Shown: one piece after another, positions 17,769 through 26,085 of the stretch
Numbering within the stretch: position 1 is the stretch's first letter
Layout: each line of letters begins with the position of its first letter
From: Candidatus Kouleothrix ribensis
GTDB lineage: Bacteria > Chloroflexota > Chloroflexia > Chloroflexales > Roseiflexaceae
Assembly (NCBI GenBank): GCA_016722075.1
Contig: JADKGW010000001.1
Coordinates: 1,116,001 to 1,180,000, forward strand
Reading direction: 5' to 3'
Length of the DNA stretch: 64,000 nt
The notes under the pieces: generated by a model
The model's input: the letters and a program-made list of their open reading frames with translations, nothing else
Databases searched by the model: none
Told to the model about the DNA's origin: nothing
Position numbers and translations under genes: made by a program

Positions 17769-19226
17769 CTACCCGCCGCCGGCCGGCCCGCCCAGGCCGC
17801 CCTCGGTCAGCTTATGCATGTCGCCCAGCAGCGCGTCGATCTCGTCGATCGTCACGGCCGCGCCGCTGTCTTTGTGCTTCAGCTCGCCGCGCGCGATCTG
17901 CTCGGCCGCCACCTCGCGGATGGTCGCGTTGCGCTTCATGGCCTCTTTCACCAGCGCCGCCGCCGGCATGTAGCCGATCAGCGGGTTGAGCGCGGTGGCC
18001 ACGATCGCGTTGCGCGCCAGCCAGCCGGTGGCCTTCTCGCGGTTGGCGGTCAGCCCGGCCACGCACTTCTCGCTAAAGGCGTTGATCGCGCCGATCAGCA
18101 CGTGCATCATCTCGAACAGGTTGTGCGCGATGATCGGCATCATCACGTTCAGCTCGAGCTGCCCGGCCTGCGCCGCCAGCGCCACGGTCAGGTCGCAGCC
18201 CTGCACATGGAACGAGGCCATGTTCAGCATTTCGGCCAGCACCGGGTTGACCTTGCCGGGCATGATGCTCGAGCCGGGCTGCACCGCCGGCAGCCGGATC
18301 TCGTCCAGGCCGGTGGAGGGGCCAGACGAGAGCAGCCGGAAGTCGTTGGCGATGCGCGTCAGCGTGACGCACAGCGTGCGCATGCTGGCCGAGAAGTCGG
18401 CCGCGTCGGCCTGGCCCTGCATCGACTCGAACAGGTTGCCCGAGCTGCGCAGCGGCTGGCCCAGCAGCTCGGCCAGCCGCGCGACCATGCGCGCGTGGTA
18501 CTCGGGGTGCGCGTTCAGCGCGGTGCCGGTGGCTGTGCCGCCAATGCCCAGCCGGCGCAGCCGGTCGGCCGCCGTCGCGATCCGCTCGCGGTCGTTGCGC
18601 ACTGCCTGGGCGTAGCCGCCGAACTCCTGGCCCAGCCGCACCGGCACGGCATCTTGCAGGTGCGTGCGGCCCGACTTGACGATATCGTCGAACTCGGCGG
18701 CCTTGGCCTCTAGCGCGGCGGCCAGGCGATCGACCGCGCCCAGCAGCGCGTCGAGCCGCCACAGGCAGCCCAGCCGGATGGCAGTGGGGATGGTGTCGTT
18801 GGTGCTCTGGGCCATGTTCACGTGGTCGTTCGGGCTGACCGGCTTCTTCGGGTCGTTCAGCGCAAAGCCCAGGATCTGGTTGGCGCGGTTGGCGATCACC
18901 TCATTCACGTTCATGTTGTGGCTGGTGCCCGCGCCGGCCTGGAATGGATCGACCACGAACTGGCTCTGGTGCGTGCCGTCGAGCACCTCTTGCGCGGCCT
19001 GCACGATCGCGGTGGCCAGCGCCGCGTCGAGCAGCCCCAGGTCGCGGTTGACCTCGGCCGCCGCGCGTTTGATCAGCGCCTGCGACCAGACGAACGCCGG
19101 GTAGGGCCGCTGCCCGCTCACCGGGAAGTTCAGCACGGCCCGCTGGGTTTGCGCGCCATACAGTGCATCGGCCGGCACCTGCATCTCGCCAAGCGAGTCT
19201 TTCTCTATTCGATATCCCTGCGTCAT
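17769..19226 (-). CDS. Class II fumarase / aspartate ammonia-lyase superfamily enzyme
   Basis: A 485-residue fumarase/aspartase superfamily enzyme, which would interconvert fumarate with malate or with aspartate plus ammonia in the cytoplasm. The superfamily signature GSSIMPGKVNPVLAEM is intact, as are the QAGAGTSHNMNVNEVIANRA region and SGRTHLQDAVP. Fumarases usually continue PGKVNPTQ, whereas some aspartases (the Bacillus type) read PGKVNPVMPE or similar, so the signature leans to aspartase. Other parts fit FumC equally well, and I leave the substrate open. The start follows GGAGG. It ends with an unusual Gly-rich tail (GGLGGPAGGG). It is divergent from the NB-ARC operon's end and not obviously in an operon. 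Confidence 0.88.
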   Translation of the reverse strand: MTQGYRIEKDSLGEMQVPADALYGAQTQRAVLNFPVSGQRPYPAFVWSQALIKRAAAEVNRDLGLLDAALATAIVQAAQEVLDGTHQSQFVVDPFQAGAGTSHNMNVNEVIANRANQILGFALNDPKKPVSPNDHVNMAQSTNDTIPTAIRLGCLWRLDALLGAVDRLAAALEAKAAEFDDIVKSGRTHLQDAVPVRLGQEFGGYAQAVRNDRERIATAADRLRRLGIGGTATGTALNAHPEYHARMVARLAELLGQPLRSSGNLFESMQGQADAADFSASMRTLCVTLTRIANDFRLLSSGPSTGLDEIRLPAVQPGSSIMPGKVNPVLAEMLNMASFHVQGCDLTVALAAQAGQLELNVMMPIIAHNLFEMMHVLIGAINAFSEKCVAGLTANREKATGWLARNAIVATALNPLIGYMPAAALVKEAMKRNATIREVAAEQIARGELKHKDSGAAVTIDEIDALLGDMHKLTEGGLGGPAGGG

Positions 19227-19320
19227 CGCATTATGCCTCCAGCCTATCAGCGATCGGAAGAACCGCTCTATGGTAGCACGAATTCGAGACAGCCCGGTTA
19301 CATCGTGGGGCGCTTGCGGG

Positions 19321-20088
19321 CTAACGCGGCGCCATGCGCATGGCCCCGTCGAGCCGGATGGTCGTGCCGTTCAGCATGGTATTCTCGATAATCTGCTGCA
19401 CCAGCGCGGCATACTCGTCGGGGCGGCCCAGCCGCGGCGGGAACGGCACCTGTGCGCCAAGCGACGCGCGCGCCGACTCGGGCAGCGCCCCGAGCATGGG
19501 CGTCTCGAATAGCCCCGGCGCGATCGTCGCCACCCGAATGCCGAAGCGCGCCAGCTCGCGCGCCAGCGGCAGGGTCATGCCGGCCACGCCGGCCTTCGAG
19601 GCCGCGTAGGCCGCCTGGCCGATCTGGCCGTCGAACGCGGCGATCGACGCGGTCGTGACGATCACGCCGCGTTCACCCTGCTGATCTGGCTCGTTTTCGG
19701 CCATGCGCGCGGCTGCCAGCCGCACGGCGTTGAATGTGCCCACCAGGTTGATCTGCACGATTCGCGCGAAGCTGGCCAGCTCGCTTGGCCCGGCCTTGCC
19801 TAGCACGCGTTCGGCCAGCACCACGCCCGCGCAACATACCAGTATGCGCAGCTGGCCGGGCTGCGCCGCCGCCGCATCGACTGCCGCCTGCATCGAGGCG
19901 CTATCCGTCACGTCGGTGGCGATGAAGCTGGCCTGCGCGCCTAGCGCGCCTACCAGCGCGTCGCCGGCATCGCGGTTGATGTCGGCCAGCACCACCCGCG
20001 CGCCCAGCCCGGCCAGCCGCCGCGCCGTCGCAGCCCCAAGCCCCGAGGCGCCCCCGGTGATCAGTGCCGTGCTGCCTGGTGTATCCAT
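19321..20088 (-). CDS. SDR-family 3-hydroxyacyl-CoA dehydrogenase (HSD10-like)
   Basis: A 255-residue short-chain dehydrogenase. The start is set at 20088 behind GGAGGGGCGG, not at the far upstream ATG. The cofactor motif TGGASGLG, the DI acidic residue that favours NAD(H) (VVLADINRDAG), the CCAGV motif, the catalytic Ser region (TTASIAAFDGQIG) and YAASKAG catalytic Tyr/Lys are all present. The C-terminal LNGTTIRLDGAMRM closely matches HSD17B10-type proteins, which oxidise 3-hydroxyacyl-CoA (type II) and branched substrates. It is divergent from the 3-hydroxybutyryl-CoA dehydrogenase gene, which fits a shared role in acyl-CoA breakdown. Confidence 0.85.
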   Translation of the reverse strand: MDTPGSTALITGGASGLGAATARRLAGLGARVVLADINRDAGDALVGALGAQASFIATDVTDSASMQAAVDAAAAQPGQLRILVCCAGVVLAERVLGKAGPSELASFARIVQINLVGTFNAVRLAAARMAENEPDQQGERGVIVTTASIAAFDGQIGQAAYAASKAGVAGMTLPLARELARFGIRVATIAPGLFETPMLGALPESARASLGAQVPFPPRLGRPDEYAALVQQIIENTMLNGTTIRLDGAMRMAPR

Positions 20089-20181
20089 ACCGCCCCTCCA
20101 TATGTTCCATCGCACGTTCATTTGCCCCGCAGGCGTGCCTGCGCCGGCACATAGTATAGCAGAGCCAGCCCAGGCGGCGTG

Positions 20182-20211
20182 TTGGCCCAATTGCGGCTGC
20201 AATGCTATAAT
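20182..20211 (+). promoter_or_regulatory. Sigma-70-type promoter for the hydroxyacyl-CoA dehydrogenase gene
   Basis: A TTGGCC -35-like box, an 18-base spacer and a perfect TATAAT -10 box preceded by TGC (extended -10) lie about 60 bases before the start codon. No overlapping operator is obvious. Confidence 0.55.
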
Positions 20212-20270
20212 AGCCCGGCACGAAACAGCCTTCAGAATTGCATAGGCGCCCCGCCATAGAGGAGCGATCA

Positions 20271-21119
20271 ATGGAGATCCGAAAAGTTGGTGTGGTTGGC
20301 TGCGGGCTAATGGGCGGCGGTATCGCCCAGGTCTGCGCCCAATTTGGCTACGCAACCGTGGTGCGCGAGGTCTCGCCCGATCTGCTTGATCGCGGGCTTG
20401 CGCGTATCGCCGCCATTCTGCAGAAGGATGTCGATAAGGCTAAGATCAGCGCCGCCGACCGCGACGCCGCGCTGGGCCGTATCACGCCAACCACCACGCT
20501 CGACGCATTCGCCGACTGCCAGCTGGTGATTGAGGCGATCGTCGAGAACTTCGACGCCAAGCGCGAGCTGTTTGGCGCGCTCGATACGATCTGCCCGCCC
20601 GAGACAATCTTCGCCTCGAATACCTCGTCGCTGACGATTATTGAGATGGCCGCGACTACCAGGCGCCTCGATCGCTTCGCCGGCCTGCATTTCTTCAACC
20701 CGGTGCCGGTGATGAAGCTGGTCGAGGTTGTGCGCTCGGTCGCCAGCTCCGAGCCGACGATCGCCACGCTCAAGCAGTTCGGCGCAGCCCTGGGCAAGAC
20801 GGTGGTCGAGGCCAAAGACACGCCCGGCTTCGTGGTTAACCGCCTGCTGGTGCCCTACCTGCTCGACGCCGTGCGCGTGCTCGAGGGCGGCATCGCTACC
20901 CGCGAAGACATCGACGAGGCCATGAAGCTCGGCTGCGGCCACCCCATGGGCCCGCTGACCCTGCTCGATTTCGTAGGCCTCGACACGATCTACTACATCG
21001 CCCAGATCATGTTCGACGAATTCAAAGAGCCGCGCTTCGCCCCGCCGCCGCTGCTCAAGCGCCTGGTGCTGGCCGGCCGGCTGGGGAAGAAGTCGGGCCA
21101 GGGCTTCTACGACTACTAA
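20271..21119 (+). CDS. 3-hydroxybutyryl-CoA dehydrogenase
   Basis: A 282-residue NAD-dependent L-3-hydroxyacyl-CoA dehydrogenase of the short Hbd type, which oxidises 3-hydroxybutyryl-CoA to acetoacetyl-CoA or the reverse. The Rossmann motif VGVVGCGLMGGGIAQ opens the protein. The catalytic His is in GLHFFNPVPVMKLVEVV, and the SNTSSL and GHPMGPLTLLDFVGLD motifs are intact. The start at 20271 follows GAGGAGCG. It lies upstream of a crotonase on the same strand, separated by a repeat-filled spacer of 90 bases, so co-transcription is likely. Confidence 0.93.
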   Translation: MEIRKVGVVGCGLMGGGIAQVCAQFGYATVVREVSPDLLDRGLARIAAILQKDVDKAKISAADRDAALGRITPTTTLDAFADCQLVIEAIVENFDAKRELFGALDTICPPETIFASNTSSLTIIEMAATTRRLDRFAGLHFFNPVPVMKLVEVVRSVASSEPTIATLKQFGAALGKTVVEAKDTPGFVVNRLLVPYLLDAVRVLEGGIATREDIDEAMKLGCGHPMGPLTLLDFVGLDTIYYIAQIMFDEFKEPRFAPPPLLKRLVLAGRLGKKSGQGFYDY

Positions 21120-21120
21120 G

Positions 21121-21199
21121 TGTTGAGTGCTGAGTTCTGAGTGCTGAGTTCGCCTGGCGTGTCATTTCATTCAAAACTCAACACTCAAAACTCAAAACT
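21121..21199. repeat. Short tandem repeats with inverted arms between hbd-like and crotonase genes
   Basis: The left arm repeats units like TGAGTTC/TGAGTGC and the right arm repeats AAACTCA/ACACTCA, its reverse complement. The transcript could fold into a long imperfect hairpin. The stop codon of the upstream gene is at the left edge, and the ribosome-binding site GGAG of the next gene is at the right edge. Confidence 0.6.
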
Positions 21200-21209
21200 G
21201 GAGATCCGC

Positions 21210-21995
21210 ATGAGCTACGAGAACATTCTATACGAGTGCGACGGCGCGCTGGCGACGATCACGGTCAACCGGCCCAAGGTGCTCAATGCGCTGAGCCAGG
21301 CCACGATCGCCGAGCTTGGGGCGGCGCTGCGCGCAGCCGAGGCCGACGAAACGGTGCGCGTGGTGATCATCACTGGTGCTGGCACCAAGGCGTTTGTAGC
21401 CGGCGCCGATATTGCCGAGCTGCGCGCGCTGGCCGGCGCCGATGCGGCCCGCCGGCTGGCCGAGCACGGCCATCAGATTGGGCTGTACATCGCCCAGATG
21501 CGCACGATTGTGATCGCGGCGGTCAACGGCTTCGCGCTTGGCGGCGGCTGCGAGCTGGCCATGAGCTGCGATATCCGCCTGGCGGCCGACACCGCCAGGT
21601 TTGGCCAGCCCGAGATCAACCTGGGCATCATCCCCGGCTGGGGCGGCACCCAGCGGCTCACACGCCTGGCCGGCCCTGGCATGTCGAAGCTGCTGAACCT
21701 GACTGGCGAGCTGATCGACGCCGAGCAGGCCCTGCGCATCGGCCTGGTCGAGCGGGTCTACCCCGCCGCCGAGCTGGCCGGCGCGGCCCGCACGCTGGCC
21801 TACCAGATCGCCGGCAAGGCCCCGCTGGCGGCCGCGGCGATCAAGCAGGCGATCAATCGCGGCCACGATATGGCCCTGGCCGATGCCTGTATGTACGAGG
21901 CCGCGCTGTTCGGCGCGGTGCTGCAAACCGAAGATGCCAAAGAGGGTACCGGTGCGTTCCTTGAGAAGCGTACGCCCACCTGGCAGGGCCGCTAG
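21210..21995 (+). CDS. Enoyl-CoA hydratase (crotonase family)
   Basis: A 261-residue crotonase. It should hydrate trans-2-enoyl-CoA to 3-hydroxyacyl-CoA, feeding the dehydrogenase encoded upstream. Oxyanion-hole regions (KAFVAGADIAEL and ALGGGCELAMSCD) are present, with both catalytic glutamates in place (GGGCELA and GQPEINLGIIPGWGGTQR). The start at 21210 follows CTGGAG; the open frame extends upstream into the repeat spacer but that part has no coding character. The C-terminus (AFLEKRTPTWQGR) is typical of short-chain enoyl-CoA hydratases. Confidence 0.93.
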   Translation: MSYENILYECDGALATITVNRPKVLNALSQATIAELGAALRAAEADETVRVVIITGAGTKAFVAGADIAELRALAGADAARRLAEHGHQIGLYIAQMRTIVIAAVNGFALGGGCELAMSCDIRLAADTARFGQPEINLGIIPGWGGTQRLTRLAGPGMSKLLNLTGELIDAEQALRIGLVERVYPAAELAGAARTLAYQIAGKAPLAAAAIKQAINRGHDMALADACMYEAALFGAVLQTEDAKEGTGAFLEKRTPTWQGR

Positions 21996-22339
21996 AACGC
22001 TGGGGCGGCCCTGCTGCCGCTATTCATGCCAATCACATCGGTGTGTTGTATGCGCTCTGTGGCAACACTCTGGCAATCCGCTATCAGCGATGTTCATGTG
22101 TCCGCTGCCGAGGGCTCGCCATGCCTGCCCAGCCGAGCCGGGCCATCTTCGAACATCGCTCACAGTCTGACAATCCAATCAAGCTGGCATCGACACGCGC
22201 ATGCGACGAGTATACAGGCGCTTTGATCTGGTAGGTAGCTAGTCGGGAGGTAAGGCCGGCCCTGCGGCCGCGCCAGACCGCCCCACTCGCACTGCTTCGA
22301 AAGCCCCTGACGCACTGCTCGCCACCGAACTGTGAAAGG
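21996..22339. other. Intergenic region before the MFS gene
   Basis: No gene, tRNA or clear promoter is visible in these 344 bases. A 40-base segment at its 3' end (22271-22310) is a copy of a dispersed element described separately. Confidence 0.5.
22271..22310. repeat. Dispersed leader-type repeat, copy 1
   Basis: Contains CGCCAGACCGCCCCA and, 9 bases on, CTTCGAAAGCCCCTGA. The same two blocks recur at 51419-51464 upstream of the 194-residue gene, and the second block recurs at 49442-49471 upstream of the Bax1-like gene. Here it lies about 40 bases before the ribosome-binding site of the MFS gene. Confidence 0.5.
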
Positions 22340-22351
22340 ATGAAGATATTG

Positions 22352-23734
22352 ATGAATGGGGTTCGTGCGGATGCGCCGCCGGTCAATGATCGCCGCGAGA
22401 TCTTCGGCTGGGTGATGTACGATTGGGCCAACTCAGCCTTCAGTACCACAGTCGTGGCGGCACTGTTCGGCCCGTACCTGACCGCTCTGGCGCAGAGTGC
22501 CGTTGGCGAGAACGGCATCGTGATGAGCCTCGGCCCGCTCGGCGTAGTTACGGCCAAGTCGCTGTTTCCATACGCCACATCGCTGTCGGTGTTTCTGCAG
22601 ATCTTTCTGCTGCCGACGCTCGGCGCAATCGCCGATTACTCGCACCTGAAAAAGCGGCTCATGGCAATCTTCTGCTATATCGGCGCGCTATCGACCACGC
22701 TGCTGTGCCTGGTCTCTGGCAACCTGTACATGCTCGGCGCGTTGCTGTTTGTGCTGGCGAATCTGAGCTTCGGCGCGTCGATCGTGCTGTACAACGCCTT
22801 TCTGCCCGATATCTGTAGCGAAGATCAGACCGATAAGGTCTCGAGCCGTGGCTTCGCGCTGGGCTACCTTGGCGGCGGGCTGCTGCTGGCGGCCAACCTG
22901 GCGCTGGTGGTCAGCGCCCCGCGCCTGGGCATAAGCACAACCACGGCCGTGCGGATCTCGCTGGGCTCGGCCGGGTTGTGGTGGGCGCTGTTCTCGATCT
23001 TCACCTTCACCCGGCTGCGCTCACGTGGCGCGGCCCGGCGCCTGCCGCCCGGCCAGAACTACGCGACGATCGGCTTTACCCAGCTGGGCGCCACCTTTCG
23101 CGAGCTGTTTCGGCTGCCGCAGACGGTTAAATACCTGGTCGGCTACCTGTTCTACAACGACGGCATCCAGACGGTGATCAGCCTGGCGTCGGTGTTTCTG
23201 GCCCAGGAGCTATTCGTGGCCAAGGGGCTTTCGAACGATGCGGCCCAATCGTTTCTGCTCGGCGTGGTGCTGATGGTGCAGTTTGTGGCGTTCGTGGGCG
23301 CGCTGCTGTTCGAGCGTATCTCGGCGGCGGTAGGCACCAAGCGCGCGATCATCCTCTCGCTGGTGATCTGGGCCGGCGTGGTGATCTATGCGTATGGCTT
23401 CTTGCAAACCACCACCCAGGCCTGGGCCATGAGCGCGGTGATTGCAATCGTGCTAGGCGGCTCGCAGGCGCTCTCGCGCTCGCTGTTCTCGCGTATGATC
23501 CCGCCCGGCCGCGAGGCCTCGTTCTTCGGGATCTACGAGATCTCCGAGCGCGGCACCTCGTGGATCGGGCCGCTGATCTTTGGCATGGTCGTCGGTGCCA
23601 CAAATTCATACCGCCAGGCTATCCTCTCGCTGATCGCCCTGTTCGTGGTTGGCCTGGTTGTGCTGATATCGACGAATACCGATCAGGCGATCCACGACGC
23701 CGGCCACATGCTGCCGGAAGAGGTGTCTTCGTAG
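22352..23734 (+). CDS. UMF1-family MFS transporter
   Basis: A 460-residue major facilitator of the UMF1 (Atg22-like) family with about 12 hydrophobic segments. The N-terminal FGWVMYDWANSAFSTTVVAA is the characteristic family opening, and HLKKRLM after the second helix is the typical basic loop. The start is uncertain: ATG 22340 overlaps the only Shine-Dalgarno (AAAGGA, 22335-22340), so ATG 22352 is chosen. Relatives export amino acids or other small molecules, and the substrate here is unknown. It lies between the crotonase and acyl-CoA dehydrogenase genes on the same strand but with separate spacing, so a metabolic link is only suggestive. Confidence 0.88.
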   Translation: MNGVRADAPPVNDRREIFGWVMYDWANSAFSTTVVAALFGPYLTALAQSAVGENGIVMSLGPLGVVTAKSLFPYATSLSVFLQIFLLPTLGAIADYSHLKKRLMAIFCYIGALSTTLLCLVSGNLYMLGALLFVLANLSFGASIVLYNAFLPDICSEDQTDKVSSRGFALGYLGGGLLLAANLALVVSAPRLGISTTTAVRISLGSAGLWWALFSIFTFTRLRSRGAARRLPPGQNYATIGFTQLGATFRELFRLPQTVKYLVGYLFYNDGIQTVISLASVFLAQELFVAKGLSNDAAQSFLLGVVLMVQFVAFVGALLFERISAAVGTKRAIILSLVIWAGVVIYAYGFLQTTTQAWAMSAVIAIVLGGSQALSRSLFSRMIPPGREASFFGIYEISERGTSWIGPLIFGMVVGATNSYRQAILSLIALFVVGLVVLISTNTDQAIHDAGHMLPEEVSS

Positions 23735-23850
23735 CGCTGGGCTTGGCCGGTTCTAACCAGGCGATCGTCGATGGTTTTTTTGCGCCCGCCGCTGGGGTGC
23801 GTGGGCAGTCTGCCCCCCCGGCTGCTGTAGGCAATAGAGGAGCGAGTATT

Positions 23851-25095
23851 ATGGACTTCACCGCGAACTACGACATGTTTCTGAGCGATGAGCACGAGCT
23901 GCTGCGCAAGGCCGTGCGCGATTTCGCCGAGAAGGAGGTGGCGCCGCATATTCGCGAGTGGGATCGCAGCGGCGCGCAGGCCGAAGGCCCCGAGTCGCGC
24001 GCGCACATCCGCCCGCTGCTGCAGCGGCTGGGCCAGCTCGGCTTTCTGGGCATCTGCATCCCGGCTAAATATGGCGGCGCGGGCATGGACTACCTGGCGC
24101 TGGCGGTGGTGTGCGAAGAGCTCGAGCGCGTCGACAGCGCCTTGCGCGTGGTGTTGAGCGTTCACACCGGCCTCAACTCGCTCTCGCTGCTGCAGTGGGG
24201 CAGCGAGGCCCAGAAGCAGCGGTATCTGCTGCCGCAGGCGCAGGGCCACAAGTTCGCCGGCTACTGCCTGACCGAGCCGAACAGCGGTACCGACGCCGGC
24301 GCGATGCTGGCGACCGCCCGCCGCGACGGCGATGCGTATGTGCTCAACGGCGAAAAGACCTGGATCAGCCTGGCCGATCTGGCCGACCACTTCCTGGTAT
24401 TCGCCAAGACCGACCCCTCCAAGGGTAATCGCGGCATCTCGTGCTTCATCGTCGAGCGTGCGTTTGCGGGGGTCAGCAGCCACCCCATCCACGGCAAGCT
24501 CGGCGTGCGGGCCGGCAACACCGGCTCAGTCGTGCTGCAGGATGTGCGTGTGCCGCTCGAGAACCGGCTGGGTGAAGAGGGCGAGGGCTTCAAGATCGCC
24601 ATGGCCGCGCTCGACAACGGCCGCTATACCGTGGCCGCCGGCGCCACCGGCTTGATCCAGGCCAGCCTCGAAGCCAGCCTTACCTACGCGGCCGAGCGCC
24701 AGACCTTCGGCGTGCCGATCGCCGAGCACCAGCTGGTTCGGCGCATGATCAGCCATATGCTGCGCAAGCTCGATACCAGCCGCCTGCTGGTGTATCGCGC
24801 TGGCTGGATGAAGAACCAGGGCCGCCGCAACACGCGCGAGACCACCCTGGCCAAGTGGCATGCCACGGTCAGCAGCTTCGAGGCTGCCGACGATGCCATC
24901 CAGATCCACGGCGCGTATGGCTACTCCGACGAATACCCGGTCGAGCGCTATTTGCGCAACGCCCGCGGCGCGATTATCTACGAGGGCACGCGCGAGCTGC
25001 AAGAGCTGCTCCAGGCCGACTTCGCACTTGGTACGCGCGAGAACAGGCCGCTGCGCCGCGAGCTGCCGGCCTACGATCCGGCCGAGTGGGAGTAG
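23851..25095 (+). CDS. Acyl-CoA dehydrogenase
   Basis: A 414-residue FAD-dependent acyl-CoA dehydrogenase, removing two hydrogens from acyl-CoA and passing electrons to the electron-transfer flavoprotein encoded just downstream. The start at 23851 follows GAGGAGCG; the open frame upstream overlaps the MFS gene and is not used. FAD-binding segments CLTEPNSGTDAG and EKTWIS, the ERQTFGVPIAEHQ region, QIHGAYGYSDEYPVERYLRNA, and IIYEGTRELQ, which holds the usual catalytic Glu position, are intact. Chain-length preference cannot be read. Context with EtfBA, crotonase and two hydroxyacyl dehydrogenases points to a short- or branched-chain beta-oxidation module. Confidence 0.93.
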   Translation: MDFTANYDMFLSDEHELLRKAVRDFAEKEVAPHIREWDRSGAQAEGPESRAHIRPLLQRLGQLGFLGICIPAKYGGAGMDYLALAVVCEELERVDSALRVVLSVHTGLNSLSLLQWGSEAQKQRYLLPQAQGHKFAGYCLTEPNSGTDAGAMLATARRDGDAYVLNGEKTWISLADLADHFLVFAKTDPSKGNRGISCFIVERAFAGVSSHPIHGKLGVRAGNTGSVVLQDVRVPLENRLGEEGEGFKIAMAALDNGRYTVAAGATGLIQASLEASLTYAAERQTFGVPIAEHQLVRRMISHMLRKLDTSRLLVYRAGWMKNQGRRNTRETTLAKWHATVSSFEAADDAIQIHGAYGYSDEYPVERYLRNARGAIIYEGTRELQELLQADFALGTRENRPLRRELPAYDPAEWE

Positions 25096-25135
25096 CACGG
25101 TTGCCGATAATAACGCCGTAGTTACCGGATCTTCA

Positions 25136-25164
25136 TTGTAGATCGTACTGGCTTCTGTTATAAT
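25136..25164 (+). promoter_or_regulatory. Promoter for etfBA
   Basis: TTGTAG (-35), a 17-base spacer and TATAAT (-10) with an extended -10 TGT. It lies 38 bases before the etfB start codon, giving etfBA its own transcription start separate from the acyl-CoA dehydrogenase gene. Confidence 0.65.
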
Positions 25165-25202
25165 GCACTGCGTCATACCCATTCACCCGATAGGAGCGTG
25201 AA

Positions 25203-25973
25203 ATGCATATTGTCGTCTGTATGAAGCAGGTCCCGCGTGACAACTCGGTCAAGATCAACGCCGATCTGAGCATCAATGCCGAGGGAATCGAGCAGATCAT
25301 GAATCTGTTCGACGAATATGCCGTCGAGGAGGCGCTGCGCTGGAACGAGAAGTTGGGCGGCAAGGTGACAGTTCTGTCGCTTGGCCCCGATGAGTGGAAA
25401 GATCAGATCCGTCGCTCGCTCGCAATGGGTGCCACCGACGCACTGTTGTTGAGCGATCCGTCGTTCGCCAAGCTCGACGTGCTGGGCGCCGCCCGTGTTG
25501 TGGCTGCCGCGATCAAGAAGCTTGGCGATGTCGACCTGGTGCTCGGTGGCCGCAATTCGACCGACGACGAGAGCGGGGCGTTTGCGCCTGCGCTGGCACG
25601 CATGCTTGGCTGGCCGCAGCTCACCTATGTCGGCAAGTTCGTCGATGTCAGCGGCGCGCAGATTGTGGTCGAGCGGCATCTCGAAGAGCAGATCGAGACG
25701 GTCGAGGCCAGCCTGCCGGCAGTCGCAACGGTGCTCAAAGATATTAACGAGCCGCGCTACCCGTCGCTGCTGCGCATCAAGAAGGTTGCCAAGGTCGATA
25801 TTCCCGTATGGAACGCCGCCGACCTGGGTGTCAGTGCCGATGGCATCGCCGCCACAATCGCTGCGCGCGTTCCACCGCCGCCCCGCCCCAAGGGCGAGGT
25901 GATCGACGGCGCCGACGCGGCTGAGAAGGTTCGCAAGCTGGTCAATAAGCTCATGGAGAGCCAGGTGCTCTAG
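25203..25973 (+). CDS. etfB: Electron transfer flavoprotein subunit beta
   Basis: A 256-residue EtfB/FixA-type subunit that binds AMP and docks acyl-CoA dehydrogenases. It opens with IVVCMKQVPRDNSVKINADL and contains the recognition-loop region (SLPAVATVLKDINEPRYPSL) and the ADGIAATIAARVPPP tail. The start follows AGGAGCGTGAA. It is followed by etfA after a 112-base spacer that contains a heptamer repeat. Confidence 0.95.
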   Translation: MHIVVCMKQVPRDNSVKINADLSINAEGIEQIMNLFDEYAVEEALRWNEKLGGKVTVLSLGPDEWKDQIRRSLAMGATDALLLSDPSFAKLDVLGAARVVAAAIKKLGDVDLVLGGRNSTDDESGAFAPALARMLGWPQLTYVGKFVDVSGAQIVVERHLEEQIETVEASLPAVATVLKDINEPRYPSLLRIKKVAKVDIPVWNAADLGVSADGIAATIAARVPPPPRPKGEVIDGADAAEKVRKLVNKLMESQVL

Positions 25974-26018
25974 CGTTTGCATAGGGCATGGTGCAATGCT
26001 GCCAGGCTTTCAATGCGA

Positions 26019-26066
26019 TAACCTGCAACCCGGCCAACCTGCAACCTGCAACCTGTAACCTGTAAC
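26019..26066. repeat. AACCTGC heptamer repeats between etfB and etfA
   Basis: Six to seven tandem units of AACCTGC/AACCTGT with one AACCCGG variant occupy the spacer within the etfBA operon. The same unit family is found at 29431-29505. Confidence 0.7.
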
Positions 26067-26085
26067 GTATAAACGGAGACGATAG

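Noticed and set aside
21996..22339. Possible tRNA or small RNA in the spacer
   Set aside because: No cloverleaf, T-loop consensus or terminator could be found.
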